Made by a program: the position numbers and the translations under genes
The notes under the pieces: model-generated
What the model was told of the DNA's origin: nothing
Databases searched by the model: none
The model's input: the letters and a program-made list of their open reading frames with translations, nothing else
Part shown: in pieces, positions 21,462 through 29,718 of the stretch
How the letters are laid out: every line of letters starts with the position of its first letter
How positions within the stretch are numbered: the first letter of the stretch is position 1
Origin: a virus
Strand: one strand, 5' to 3'
IMG/VR virus record: IMGVR_UViG_3300017991_004323
Span: 1 to 43,735 of that record
DNA length: 43,735 bases

Positions 21462-24293
21462 TCAGAACAAGTAGGCCTGGCGGGGATCGTCGAGCAGCCG
21501 GCCGCAGCGAACGATAATGTTCGCCCCGAGTTTGCTGAGGTAGATCTCACCCCCCTCGTAGAGAGTGCGCAACGCCTCGGCCGCCTCAGCGCCCAGCCTA
21601 CCCAGCACGAAGTGCTCGTGACCGAAAGCGTGAACCATGCGGCACCAGGTCCGCAGCAACGCTCGCAGTTCGTTCAGGTCCGAAAAGATCACGTCGTAGA
21701 GCACGAGCGACTTACCGAGCCGGGCGACCAGGCCCCCTCCGCGCTCGCTCGCGCCGCGCCCCCCGAAGCGACCGGCGACGATCGCGCCCGAGAACGGGTC
21801 CATGGGCAGGTAGCCGATCTCGACAACCGACTCTTGCCCCCAGCCCGACCGCATGCTGATCTCGAGCCCGCTCTCTGCGTCGCGCCAGCTGTACTCCTTC
21901 GGATTCTCGACCGGCCGGAGCACATACTTCCGCCCTTCCTTGCCGAGCTCGGCACGCAAGGCGTCGAAGGAGCGATCGAAGACACGATCAGAGAACAGGA
22001 CTGGAGGTGCCCCGGCGCTCAAGGACGCGTCGATCTGCTCCGGGGTCAGATCCGTCGATCGGTCGTTCGCCCGTCCCAAGGCGTCGACAAGGACCTCGCG
22101 CGACAAGGCGACGTTGCCCTCCAAGAGCTCGCGACGGACACCGGGAGCCATGCGGCGGAACGCCGTGACGAGCTCGGCGCGCAGGGCGTTGCTTCGGTCC
22201 TGCTTGGTCTCGCGCCGCTTCTTGGCACGCTTCTTGGTCTTGGCGCGCTTCTCCTCCAGGCGCTCGACGGCTCCGCCGCCCTCGTAGCGCTGCCGAGCGG
22301 CAGCGAGGAGTTCCTCGCCCCGCTTCTTCATGGACCCGCCGCTCGCCTTGTGCCAGTTGCCGGGCTTGCCCTTGAGCAACTCGTAGCTGCGCTTCTTGAA
22401 CTTGATCCGCCGGTTGCCGTCGGGGTGGCGCAACCCGCCCCACTGATCGCGCGTCCAGCCTCGGCCCAGGTAGTAGGCAGAGATCAGATCGGCGCCCAGG
22501 TCCGTCGTGACCTTCTTCTTGCGGCCGGCAACCTTGAGCACTTCAGCGTCGCCGGGCTCGAGTCCGAGCGCTAGTCGAGCAACCTCGTCCTTGTTCGCAG
22601 CCTGAGTGAGCACGCGACCCTTGTCGGCCTCACCGATCCGCAACCGCTCGCGCAGCAAGTTCGCCTCAGCCTCAGGCGTCGGCGATTCCTGGAACTCCCG
22701 TTCGGCGCGGGCAAAGCGATCGTCGGGGTTCATTTGCCGGGGCGGCCCGGAACGCTGGTAAGGGCGAGGTGGCCAGTTGTCCGCAAACTCTTCGATCGAA
22801 GCCATGGCGTAATCGACGCTGGCCTTCGCTTCTTCGATATGGCCGTTTTCGATTTGGTGGACCGCGGAAACGACCGCGGACAGAGGCCCGCGCAGTTCTT
22901 CTTGGTGACCGCTTTGGACGTAGAGGTCGTCCGTTCGACTCAAGAGCCTGCGGAGATCGGCGCCTGCGTACTGCGCGTACCGATCCGGATCGGTGTGCAG
23001 TCCCTCCCAAACGTCCAGGAGTCGATCAGAGAGGTTCTTAGCGATCCAGGCCTGGTAATCACTTCGGGCAGGATTTCCGCGCGCAGGCCAAACCGGGCGC
23101 CCGTCGCGCGGCGGCGGCTCGTGCAGGTAGGCCCACATGATCAATCCGAGGTGCTGGCGCGTCGGGATCCAAGCGCCTCGCTTCGCGCTCCACTCCCAAA
23201 ACGGACGGCCGCTCTCTTCCATTTGGGTGACGTGCCGGGCAATGAACTCGCCGCGGCGATCCCACCAGGACGTCTTCGCTGTCGCCTTGCGCTTCTTGAG
23301 CGCTGACTTCTTTCCTTTGACCGCCTTGTAGGCCTGAAGGAATCCTTCGCCTGTGACCTTGCTGCTTCCCTTGCGAGCCACCTCGCTGACACCACGCTCC
23401 TCAGCCAACGGCTCCCACTTCCTGACCTCGGCCAGGGAGAGGTAGGGACGAGCGGCGCCCCACCTCTTCGTACGGCTTGGGTTTGCCTTGACGAGCTTCC
23501 GAGCCGCTCCAGCCGCGTCCCTGGCAGCGCCAACGGCTCCCTCGCCTGCTTTGGTGATCGCGCCCTCGGCGAGGTCGGTCACAGGCTGGGTAATCCACTT
23601 GTCGATCCGGTTGGTCACGAGCTCGGCAGCAGCACCCGAAGCCGTCCAGCCGATCAATTTGCCCACGAGCTCGGTCCCCGAAAGGCCGAACGGATTGTCT
23701 CGATAACGGCGCTGGAGCGTGCGCTCGTGCTCCGCCTCGTCGAAGTATGCGTCGATCGCGTCCTGGATCTCGCCCAGCGAGACCTCCGAGGGCTCCATGT
23801 CGGCACGCAGGTAGCCCACGCGCTGCAACTCACGGGCGAGCTCGGTCAGCAGGCGCGCATATCGCTCTCCGCTCGAGGCGTGCAGCTGCCGGTAGAGCAA
23901 GCGCATGCGCTCGTCCCGGCTCGGGTTCCTCTTCGCCTTGGAGGGCTTGTCCTTGGGGGTCATTTCGTTTGCCTCGCGAACGAGCTCGGCGATCTCAGGG
24001 GGGTAGGGGACGCGTTGACCCTTTTTGGCCTTGACCTTCTTCTTGACCTGCTTGAGCAAGATCGAGCGACCCTGCTTGGTCTTGTTGAGCTCTCTGATTG
24101 CGTGAATCGGCAGGCAGAGCGGCGGGCGATCGCCTGAGAGACGGGTGCCCTTCGCGCCGCACTTGTGCGACCAGTCCAGGTCCTTGTTATATTGTCCCTT
24201 CTTCAGCGGCGTGCTGTCGCGATTCTTGCGCAGCAAGATCGAGCGCCAGTCTTGCTGGGTCCACTGCCACGACTGGTATCCAGGCGCTCCCAC
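21462..24293 (-). CDS. mosaic protein with six NP junctions, 943 aa
   Basis: GTG start at 24293. Junctions KRNP (122-124), RDNP (199-201), KANP (270-272), RGNP (406-408), MNP (521-523) and ENP (796-798) split it. Segment 1 has a Lys-rich end. Segment 2 starts SRDERMRLLYRQL (the recurring module). Segment 3 (201-270) is a Gly/Ala-rich amphipathic region (LIGWTASGAAAELV). Segment 6 starts DDRFARAEREFQ (the module again) and has a long basic coiled part (residues 640-700). The last segment is a beta-rich domain ending DPRQAYLF. No enzyme motif is seen. The parts look like separate phage proteins joined end to end. Confidence 0.8.
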   Translation of the reverse strand: MGAPGYQSWQWTQQDWRSILLRKNRDSTPLKKGQYNKDLDWSHKCGAKGTRLSGDRPPLCLPIHAIRELNKTKQGRSILLKQVKKKVKAKKGQRVPYPPEIAELVREANEMTPKDKPSKAKRNPSRDERMRLLYRQLHASSGERYARLLTELARELQRVGYLRADMEPSEVSLGEIQDAIDAYFDEAEHERTLQRRYRDNPFGLSGTELVGKLIGWTASGAAAELVTNRIDKWITQPVTDLAEGAITKAGEGAVGAARDAAGAARKLVKANPSRTKRWGAARPYLSLAEVRKWEPLAEERGVSEVARKGSSKVTGEGFLQAYKAVKGKKSALKKRKATAKTSWWDRRGEFIARHVTQMEESGRPFWEWSAKRGAWIPTRQHLGLIMWAYLHEPPPRDGRPVWPARGNPARSDYQAWIAKNLSDRLLDVWEGLHTDPDRYAQYAGADLRRLLSRTDDLYVQSGHQEELRGPLSAVVSAVHQIENGHIEEAKASVDYAMASIEEFADNWPPRPYQRSGPPRQMNPDDRFARAEREFQESPTPEAEANLLRERLRIGEADKGRVLTQAANKDEVARLALGLEPGDAEVLKVAGRKKKVTTDLGADLISAYYLGRGWTRDQWGGLRHPDGNRRIKFKKRSYELLKGKPGNWHKASGGSMKKRGEELLAAARQRYEGGGAVERLEEKRAKTKKRAKKRRETKQDRSNALRAELVTAFRRMAPGVRRELLEGNVALSREVLVDALGRANDRSTDLTPEQIDASLSAGAPPVLFSDRVFDRSFDALRAELGKEGRKYVLRPVENPKEYSWRDAESGLEISMRSGWGQESVVEIGYLPMDPFSGAIVAGRFGGRGASERGGGLVARLGKSLVLYDVIFSDLNELRALLRTWCRMVHAFGHEHFVLGRLGAEAAEALRTLYEGGEIYLSKLGANIIVRCGRLLDDPRQAYLF

Positions 24294-24715
24294 TAGGACG
24301 GCTCCTTCGCAAGCACGACCGCGCGCTCTCCGAATCCGTCGTAGACCTTGAGGAGGACAACCTCGGCGGCCCCCTCGAACGTCTCCTCGGTGTCACGATA
24401 GAAGAAGTGCGGACCGTGGGTCATGCAGTTGTAGCGAAGCTCGCGCCAGGGGCCCGGCGGGACCTCCTTGACCTCGCCGTCGATCTCTCCGTCCAGGTAA
24501 GCGTGAACGTTGCGCTGACCCTTCTCGCGAGCCCGCTCCCAGCCCGAGCAAACGACATGAGGCTTGCAGCCCCTCAAGCGCAGCCCGCGGGCGTACCCTT
24601 CGACCTTTCCGTCACGCGTAACCGCAAAGCAGAGGTTGTGCAGGTTGTAGTGGACGCGCGCCTTGCCCGAAAAGTTGGTCAGCGGGCGGTCGATCGGATC
24701 GCAGCAGCGGATCAT
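24293..24715 (-). CDS. hypothetical protein, 140 aa
   Basis: ATG at 24715 overlaps the previous stop by four bases. It reads as an alpha/beta domain with a beta-hairpin (LCFAVTRDGKVEGYARGLRLRG in shorter pieces). Several Cys and His residues (C4, C5, H22, H26, C29) could bind metal. It lies between two mosaic genes. Not recognised. Confidence 0.7.
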   Translation of the reverse strand: MIRCCDPIDRPLTNFSGKARVHYNLHNLCFAVTRDGKVEGYARGLRLRGCKPHVVCSGWERAREKGQRNVHAYLDGEIDGEVKEVPPGPWRELRYNCMTHGPHFFYRDTEETFEGAAEVVLLKVYDGFGERAVVLAKEPS

Positions 24716-26955
24716 GATCCCTCCACGGGGTCCGGAAGGCCGTCGAACGGATCCTCCTCCAGGCCGAAGAATCGCTGCATGAACGAACGGTGCTCGAGGG
24801 GAACGTGGTTCACGTTATAGGGGTCATACTCTTCGACTCGAACCTGAAAGCTCCCAAGGCGGTATACCCAGCCAGGAACGAAGTCAGGGTCGACGCCGTA
24901 TCCTCCAGAGTTCAGAGGCCACAGCCGGATTCCCCCCGCCCCGCCCCCTGGGAAGCGAAAGTCGACGTGCGGAATCAAAAAGACCGGAGGGCCCTCGTCT
25001 TCACCAGTGAAAGCGAACTCGAAATAGACGCGGTCGACGACGACAACAGACCGGTCATTGTCAAGCCACTCTTCGGTCGTGTATCCATGACCGCTCGGAA
25101 AATTCCCCGCACGAAAAGCTCGGCGCGCCTGAACAGGCGACCAACGAAGCGTGATCTTCTCTCCGGGACTGGGCAGAAATCCGAGCTCCTGAAGGATCGC
25201 GAGGTCCTCCGCGAGCTCCCTGCTCGTCGGGATATCAAGTTCCCCCAAAGGACTGGCTCCCTCTGGAACGAAATGGTAGAGCGGGGGGCGTGGCTCGACC
25301 CCGCGACGGATACGCTCGATCCGAGCGGCGATCGGATCGCGACCGCGCTCGAGCCGCCGCATGCGCTCGTCGGGGTTGTTGCGGACGCGCCCCGGCCAGT
25401 CAATTTCAATTTCTTCGCCAATACGTGGCGCCTTCCAGGCGCCGCCGGCCAGCCTAGCGTCTATGTAAAACCTCGAGCCGCTTACCTCAAAATAGATCGT
25501 AGGCCGAAGCCAGTCTCCAGGGACAACCTCGCAAGGGTCTGGAAATTCATACCTCAGGTCAGCGCACTTCGTGACCACTTCTCCGTTCAAACCGCGGGAC
25601 CAACGAGGCCTAAACGACGGATAGCCCAACGAGGGATCCCAGCTAATCCTGATCTCTGAATCGAACTGAGGAAGCAGGCCGAGCTCCTGCTGAATCGAAA
25701 TGATCTCTTGGATCTCTTCCCGAGAGGGGATTCCGCCTCGGCCGAAAGCGTCTATGCCTGGGTAGCAGCGGCGGAGATCAACGTAACTCTCTTCCGCCGG
25801 GACGTTGTCGAACTTGAACTCGAGCGGAGGCACCGGCTCGACCCCGCGGCGAATTCGCTCGATTCGGGCAGCGATCGGATCGTCGCTGCGCCCGAGTCGG
25901 CGCATGCGCTCGTCGGGGTTGCTGCGGACGCGTCGCTTGAGGTAAGACCGGTAGCTCTTGGTGGTCGGGCGGACGTGCCCGGTCGGGCAAGACCCGTCTT
26001 CGAGACAGGCTCCCAGGCCGACGTCGGTGATCTTGGTCGGCACGGGATCAAAGCGTGCCAGCGCGTCGTTCACCAGGCGGAGGTGGTGGCCCGGCAGCGC
26101 CAGGTAGACCTCCTGATACTTGGGCGCGACCAGGCAGAACCAGTCCCCAATTCGATCGACGAGCTCAGCACGAGCCGCGCCGCGGAGGTGCTTGGGCGGG
26201 AAGTCGTAACCCGTCTGGGGGTATTCGCGCGACCATGCGTAGGGAACGATTCCGAGCGGCTCGCTGACCACGAACAGGTCGAGCTTCTTGCCCTTGAGCC
26301 CCTTGAGGTAGCCGTGCTTGTGGCTCGGCGCCTCAGGGAAGGGTTTGGTCCCAGCACAGGGGACGAGGACAGCCTTCTTGTGCTTCGGCTTGAAGCGGTG
26401 CGCCTTCTTACGGTTCTTGACGATCAGCGGGTGCTTGATCGCGCGCAGGCCCTGACGCGGCGAGCGGACGCGGAAGTAAGGCGGGTTCTTCCGGAACGAC
26501 TGACGCGACTTGTAGACCACGATCGGGATCATGTATCCGAACGCGCGCTCGAGGTCCACGTAGAGGTCGCCCTGTCGACTCCGGCGCCCCAGGTGTCGCA
26601 AACGGAGCTCCCCGGATTCACCTCCGAAGTCGAACAGGACGTCGATTACCTTGTAGCGCTCGCCGCGGCGATCGACCACGAACACGTCAGCCGTCCCGGC
26701 TCCGGCCGCGGCCAGAAGATCCTCCCAGGTGTTGGGGTTGGTGATCCCCATGACCGGTCCGACGGTCAGCATGCTCTGCAGCGCCTGGGTGATCGCCGGC
26801 TTCTCGTAGGTCCCCTCAGGCTGATAGATCAGCGGCGCCTCGCCCGAAGCGAGGTCGGCAAAGACGAGGCCGCGAGGCGGAGTCGTCATGGTCTTGGGTG
26901 CCGGCATGGGCAGGAACGCCTCGGCGGACGCCGGCAGGAGCGGCTCTTCGCTCAC
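24712..26955 (-). CDS. mosaic protein with DUF5591 (archaeosine-synthase-like) domain, 747 aa
   Basis: GTG at 26955, overlapping the zincin gene. Residues about 195-300 carry V-P-C-A-G-T-K-P-F-P-E-A-P-S-H, then VVSEPLGIVPYAWSREYP and Y-D-F-P. This matches the DUF5591 domain found with archaeosine synthase and tRNA-guanine transglycosylase-related proteins. Such enzymes act on 7-deazaguanine bases. NP junctions at 157 (RKNP), 346 (RSNP) and 527 (RNNP) bound four segments. The third and fourth are paralogous and both begin DERMRRL, followed by DPIAARIERIRRGVEP. Whether the DUF5591 part acts on tRNA, DNA or a free base is unknown. Confidence 0.8.
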   Translation of the reverse strand: MSEEPLLPASAEAFLPMPAPKTMTTPPRGLVFADLASGEAPLIYQPEGTYEKPAITQALQSMLTVGPVMGITNPNTWEDLLAAAGAGTADVFVVDRRGERYKVIDVLFDFGGESGELRLRHLGRRSRQGDLYVDLERAFGYMIPIVVYKSRQSFRKNPPYFRVRSPRQGLRAIKHPLIVKNRKKAHRFKPKHKKAVLVPCAGTKPFPEAPSHKHGYLKGLKGKKLDLFVVSEPLGIVPYAWSREYPQTGYDFPPKHLRGAARAELVDRIGDWFCLVAPKYQEVYLALPGHHLRLVNDALARFDPVPTKITDVGLGACLEDGSCPTGHVRPTTKSYRSYLKRRVRSNPDERMRRLGRSDDPIAARIERIRRGVEPVPPLEFKFDNVPAEESYVDLRRCYPGIDAFGRGGIPSREEIQEIISIQQELGLLPQFDSEIRISWDPSLGYPSFRPRWSRGLNGEVVTKCADLRYEFPDPCEVVPGDWLRPTIYFEVSGSRFYIDARLAGGAWKAPRIGEEIEIDWPGRVRNNPDERMRRLERGRDPIAARIERIRRGVEPRPPLYHFVPEGASPLGELDIPTSRELAEDLAILQELGFLPSPGEKITLRWSPVQARRAFRAGNFPSGHGYTTEEWLDNDRSVVVVDRVYFEFAFTGEDEGPPVFLIPHVDFRFPGGGAGGIRLWPLNSGGYGVDPDFVPGWVYRLGSFQVRVEEYDPYNVNHVPLEHRSFMQRFFGLEEDPFDGLPDPVEGS

Positions 26956-28364
26956 CCTTCACCTCGCAGGTAGCGCGTCAGGAGACCGTCGTCTCCGTAG
27001 AGGAGGTCCATACAGAAAGAGTCAAAGGCCTCCGAGTCCAATTCAAGGCGAACCAGAAAGTCGGCTTCATACGCGTCGCCGGCCGGGTGAACCTCCAAGA
27101 AGCCAACGACGCCATGCGCGCGATCGGCCAAGAGGTCCCAGTAGCCCTCGCGGCTCAGGTGCCCTTCGAGGAACTCGAGCCATATGTCCCACGGCCCAAG
27201 CGGCTCCTCGAGCGGAAGATCCCACTCAGAACGGAAGGCCGCGGCCGCGGCCGCAATGTCCCCCTGCTTGACCTCCACGAAAGGACTCAAAACGTCCAAC
27301 AAGAGATTACGAAGCGAAGCAAGAGGGCTCAGCATTCCGGAGATCTCTTCGTAGTAAAGAGACTCCCCTTCGCTCCGAGACTCCCTTGAATAGACGGCAA
27401 GATAGGGCGCGACGCCGTAGCCGCTCACGCTTGGCCCGAGGGACGGCCAGTCTACGAAGAGACGAGCGTCCTCTCGCTGCGCTTCGTCCCGCGCGTTCTC
27501 GACCAACCACTCGGACAGCGCGCCGACGACCCCCAATCTCGCCGCCTGCAGCCGGCGCTCCAGGCGCTCAGCAGGAATCTCGCGGCCAGCTTGCGACTCG
27601 CGCGAAATGTCGTAGCAGAACAAAGCGACGAACGCCCAGAGCGGCGGGCCAGACAAGTTGTCGACATAGGTCTGCTCGGCCAGCGTGCCGTCGAAGAGCA
27701 GTCGGAACGCGTCGTCGTCCAAGTCCTCGAGCAAAACGAATTCCGCTCGCTGACGGGGCGTCGCGTGGCACCCGCGGTCGACCAGGACCTTTGGGGCCGC
27801 CAACAGCCCGAGCAGGTAGGCGTCCGCCGGGTGGATCACGCCCCGACGTGTTGCCTCACGCGTGTACCGCTCCCAGGCCTCTTGGGTGTTGTCTTCTTGA
27901 GCGCGCCTCAGAACTTCGCGCAGGCGCTCGCGACGGGGGTTCAGCGCCACCTGGAGTCCCTTTGCACGCTTGGTGCTGGGCCAGCGCAGGTCGTAACCGA
28001 TCTTGACGCCCGTGACTGCCGACCCCGCTCGATCCGCCCCCGGCTCGTCCGCCTCAGGGTCGGCGACGTGACCGATCTCGTGCGCGAACAGCGCCTTGCG
28101 GTTCTTCCTGGGCAGCCAGCGCGTCTGCTCGGCGAGTTCGAAGATCGGTGGCTCTTCTCCGACGCGAACCTGGGCGTAACGGCGCGCGTTCTCCTCATGC
28201 GTCTGCGTGAGCTCTCGCGGCCAACGGAGCACGAAGGGCCCCTTGAAGCCCGCCTTGCGGTAGAGGGCCTCATACTCCCTGCGGATCTGATCGCGCGATA
28301 CAGGCCGCTTGAGCTTTGGGTGCTTATGTCTCCGGCAGAACTCTCGGCCGCTGGACCTGCTCAT
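26952..28364 (-). CDS. zincin metallopeptidase domain plus NP-linked module, 470 aa
   Basis: HEIGH at residues 95-99 (H95, E96, H99), then ADPEADEPGADRAG, where an acidic residue could be the third zinc ligand. This is the active-site pattern of a gluzincin/IrrE-like peptidase. The peptidase part ends about residue 140 in QVALNP, followed at once by RRERLREVLRRAQED (the recurrent module) and 300 residues of helical protein of unknown function. It is a candidate for cutting the NP-junction proteins encoded just downstream, but that is only inference from position. Confidence 0.78.
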   Translation of the reverse strand: MSRSSGREFCRRHKHPKLKRPVSRDQIRREYEALYRKAGFKGPFVLRWPRELTQTHEENARRYAQVRVGEEPPIFELAEQTRWLPRKNRKALFAHEIGHVADPEADEPGADRAGSAVTGVKIGYDLRWPSTKRAKGLQVALNPRRERLREVLRRAQEDNTQEAWERYTREATRRGVIHPADAYLLGLLAAPKVLVDRGCHATPRQRAEFVLLEDLDDDAFRLLFDGTLAEQTYVDNLSGPPLWAFVALFCYDISRESQAGREIPAERLERRLQAARLGVVGALSEWLVENARDEAQREDARLFVDWPSLGPSVSGYGVAPYLAVYSRESRSEGESLYYEEISGMLSPLASLRNLLLDVLSPFVEVKQGDIAAAAAAFRSEWDLPLEEPLGPWDIWLEFLEGHLSREGYWDLLADRAHGVVGFLEVHPAGDAYEADFLVRLELDSEAFDSFCMDLLYGDDGLLTRYLRGEG

Positions 28365-28773
28365 TCTTCGATCCTAGCGGATTATCCGGCCCCTTCCGCC
28401 GCAGCACGAGCCTGCCCATGGGGAAGCGGCGCATGTCGTCCTGCTCGAACAGAAAGACCTCGGGGCAGGAGAAGCTCAGCCATTCGACGTACTTGCTGTT
28501 GCAGCGCGGACAGGCTCCGTAGGGACAGCTGGGGTCCTTGGCGAGACAGAGCTCGCAGAACGGATCTCGGCAAGGGTGCTGGGGCGGCTGAACGCCTTCC
28601 TTGCGATTCGTCCGCTCGTGCCACTCGGACCCGCACTTCATGCACTCGTAGGACTCGCGCTTCCCTGGCTTCTTGCAGCGGCTCGAAGCGTCCGAGAAGT
28701 CCAGGCGCGCTACCTTCTTGCAGCGATCGCAGCCGTTGTACCAGCCAAGGTCAAGGCAGCGATCGCACGTCAT
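28324..28773 (-). CDS. cysteine-rich multi-zinc-ribbon protein, 149 aa
   Basis: At least five C-x2-C pairs (CDRC, CDRC, CMKC, CELC, CPRC) and further cysteines give two or three zinc ribbons, starting with the DnaJ-like CDRCLDLGWYNG. ATG at 28773 overlaps the stop of the preceding small membrane protein gene (ATGA). Its 3' end overlaps the zincin gene by 41 bases. Binding of protein or nucleic acid is likely but unproven. Confidence 0.75.
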   Translation of the reverse strand: MTCDRCLDLGWYNGCDRCKKVARLDFSDASSRCKKPGKRESYECMKCGSEWHERTNRKEGVQPPQHPCRDPFCELCLAKDPSCPYGACPRCNSKYVEWLSFSCPEVFLFEQDDMRRFPMGRLVLRRKGPDNPLGSKNEQVQRPRVLPET

Positions 28774-28877
28774 GGGAAAAGGCCCCTCAAGAACGGGAAG
28801 GTGGCGGCGCAGAAGGCGGCCAGGAAGAGCGCGACGGTAACAAAATCCACCCAGTGATAGGGATCCTTTTCGCTCAC
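28770..28877 (-). CDS. small membrane protein, 35 aa
   Basis: Begins SEKDPYHWVDFVTVALFLAA and contains one membrane helix (FVTVALFLAAFCAATFPFL) followed by RGLFP. The GTG at 28877 overlaps the preceding TGA (GTGA), and its own TGA overlaps the ATG of the next gene (ATGA), which strongly supports that it is translated. Single-helix proteins of this size in phages are sometimes holin or spanin parts, but there is no direct evidence here. Confidence 0.7.
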   Translation of the reverse strand: MSEKDPYHWVDFVTVALFLAAFCAATFPFLRGLFP

Positions 28878-29512
28878 CGGGTGTGCCGCCTCAGCGCCTG
28901 CTGGTAGCTCCGCTGAATGCCGGCGCGCACGAGCGCCTTGGCCTGATCGTCACTTAGCTGCCTTGTTGCCTGCTGCAGCTGGCGATTCCCTGCCGTGGCC
29001 CGATAGAGCATGGCGCGGGCCGCACGGGGATTCTTGGCTCGCTCCCGCGCCTGCATAGCCCGATAGCGAATGTAACTCCGCTTCCAGTCGTTGACCTTCT
29101 TCTCGGCCTGAGCCGCAGCGACAGACCCAACAGCCCGAGCAGCCGACACGCCCATACGAAGACGCTGGAGGAGGCTGAGGTCGCGATTCGGCTGCGACGC
29201 TGGGGCCGAGCGAGCCCGCTGATACCGAGCCGGAATCCTCAGCGTCGGTGGCTGACGAGGCTGGGTTCGGAACTGGACTGGGGCCGAGCCCGCAGGCTTT
29301 GCGGCGCGAGCCGGCGCAAACTTGGACGTCGTTCCGACCCTGGAGGGAGCGGTTCGACCGGCAGTCGGGCGATACTGGATCGGGTCCGGCCGAATCGGCA
29401 TGCGGACCTGGGTCGCCTGGCGTGCGTACCCTCCAGCTGGGAAGCCCTGGGGGAGCGCTGCCCCGGCGGGCGTAAAGATCGAGGGCGGATTGCCCAGCTG
29501 CAGCATGCTCAC
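28874..29512 (-). CDS. basic low-complexity protein, 212 aa
   Basis: GTG at 29512. The first 110 residues are Pro/Ala/Arg-rich and unstructured-looking (RTQPRQPPTLRIPARYQRAR). The rest is helical and basic, with an A-K-N-P-R-A-A-R stretch matching the NP junction motif. Net charge is strongly positive. It may be a structural or DNA-condensing protein. Its start overlaps the stop of the short coiled-coil frame upstream. Confidence 0.7.
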   Translation of the reverse strand: MSMLQLGNPPSIFTPAGAALPQGFPAGGYARQATQVRMPIRPDPIQYRPTAGRTAPSRVGTTSKFAPARAAKPAGSAPVQFRTQPRQPPTLRIPARYQRARSAPASQPNRDLSLLQRLRMGVSAARAVGSVAAAQAEKKVNDWKRSYIRYRAMQARERAKNPRAARAMLYRATAGNRQLQQATRQLSDDQAKALVRAGIQRSYQQALRRHTR

Positions 29513-29607
29513 GTTTCCCGCTCCATTGCGTCCTTCATGATCTCCTCGAACTCAACGAGGGCTCTCTCCTTCCATTCTATCTCCTTTCGCAGGCGCTCCT
29601 CTTCCAT
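29509..29607 (-). CDS. coiled-coil frame, 32 aa (probable 3' part of the gene at 29615)
   Basis: Reads MEEERLRKEIEWKERALVEF and continues to the TGA overlapping the next GTG start, so the frame is probably used. Upstream of the ATG the same frame continues as RRLLDLR back to a G-run at about 29641-29649. The membrane-helix ORF at 29615-29716 runs into the same G-run one frame off. Joined, they would give one membrane helix plus coiled coil of about 65 residues. Confidence 0.45.
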   Translation of the reverse strand: MEEERLRKEIEWKERALVEFEEIMKDAMERET

Positions 29608-29614
29608 TCGGAGG

Positions 29615-29716
29615 TCAAGGAGTCTCCGCTGAGCACGGCCCGCCCCCCCTCCAGGAGATCCAGACGAAGATCGGTAGCAAGATCAGTGAGATCGGACCGA
29701 AGACTTCAATGAACAC
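29615..29716 (-). CDS. short membrane-helix ORF, 33 aa (possibly frameshifted)
   Basis: GTG at 29716, AGGAG 12 bases upstream. Begins with a membrane helix (FGPISLILLPIFVWISW), then enters a Gly-rich stretch encoded by a run of seven G and stops. The stop is probably an effect of a frameshift in the G-run, either programmed or a sequencing error, because the other frame continues as a coiled coil. Confidence 0.5.
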   Translation of the reverse strand: MFIEVFGPISLILLPIFVWISWRGGGPCSAETP

Positions 29717-29718
29717 GG

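Noticed and set aside
28770-28877. Holin
   Set aside because: One short membrane helix and no lysis genes nearby; annotated only as a small membrane protein.
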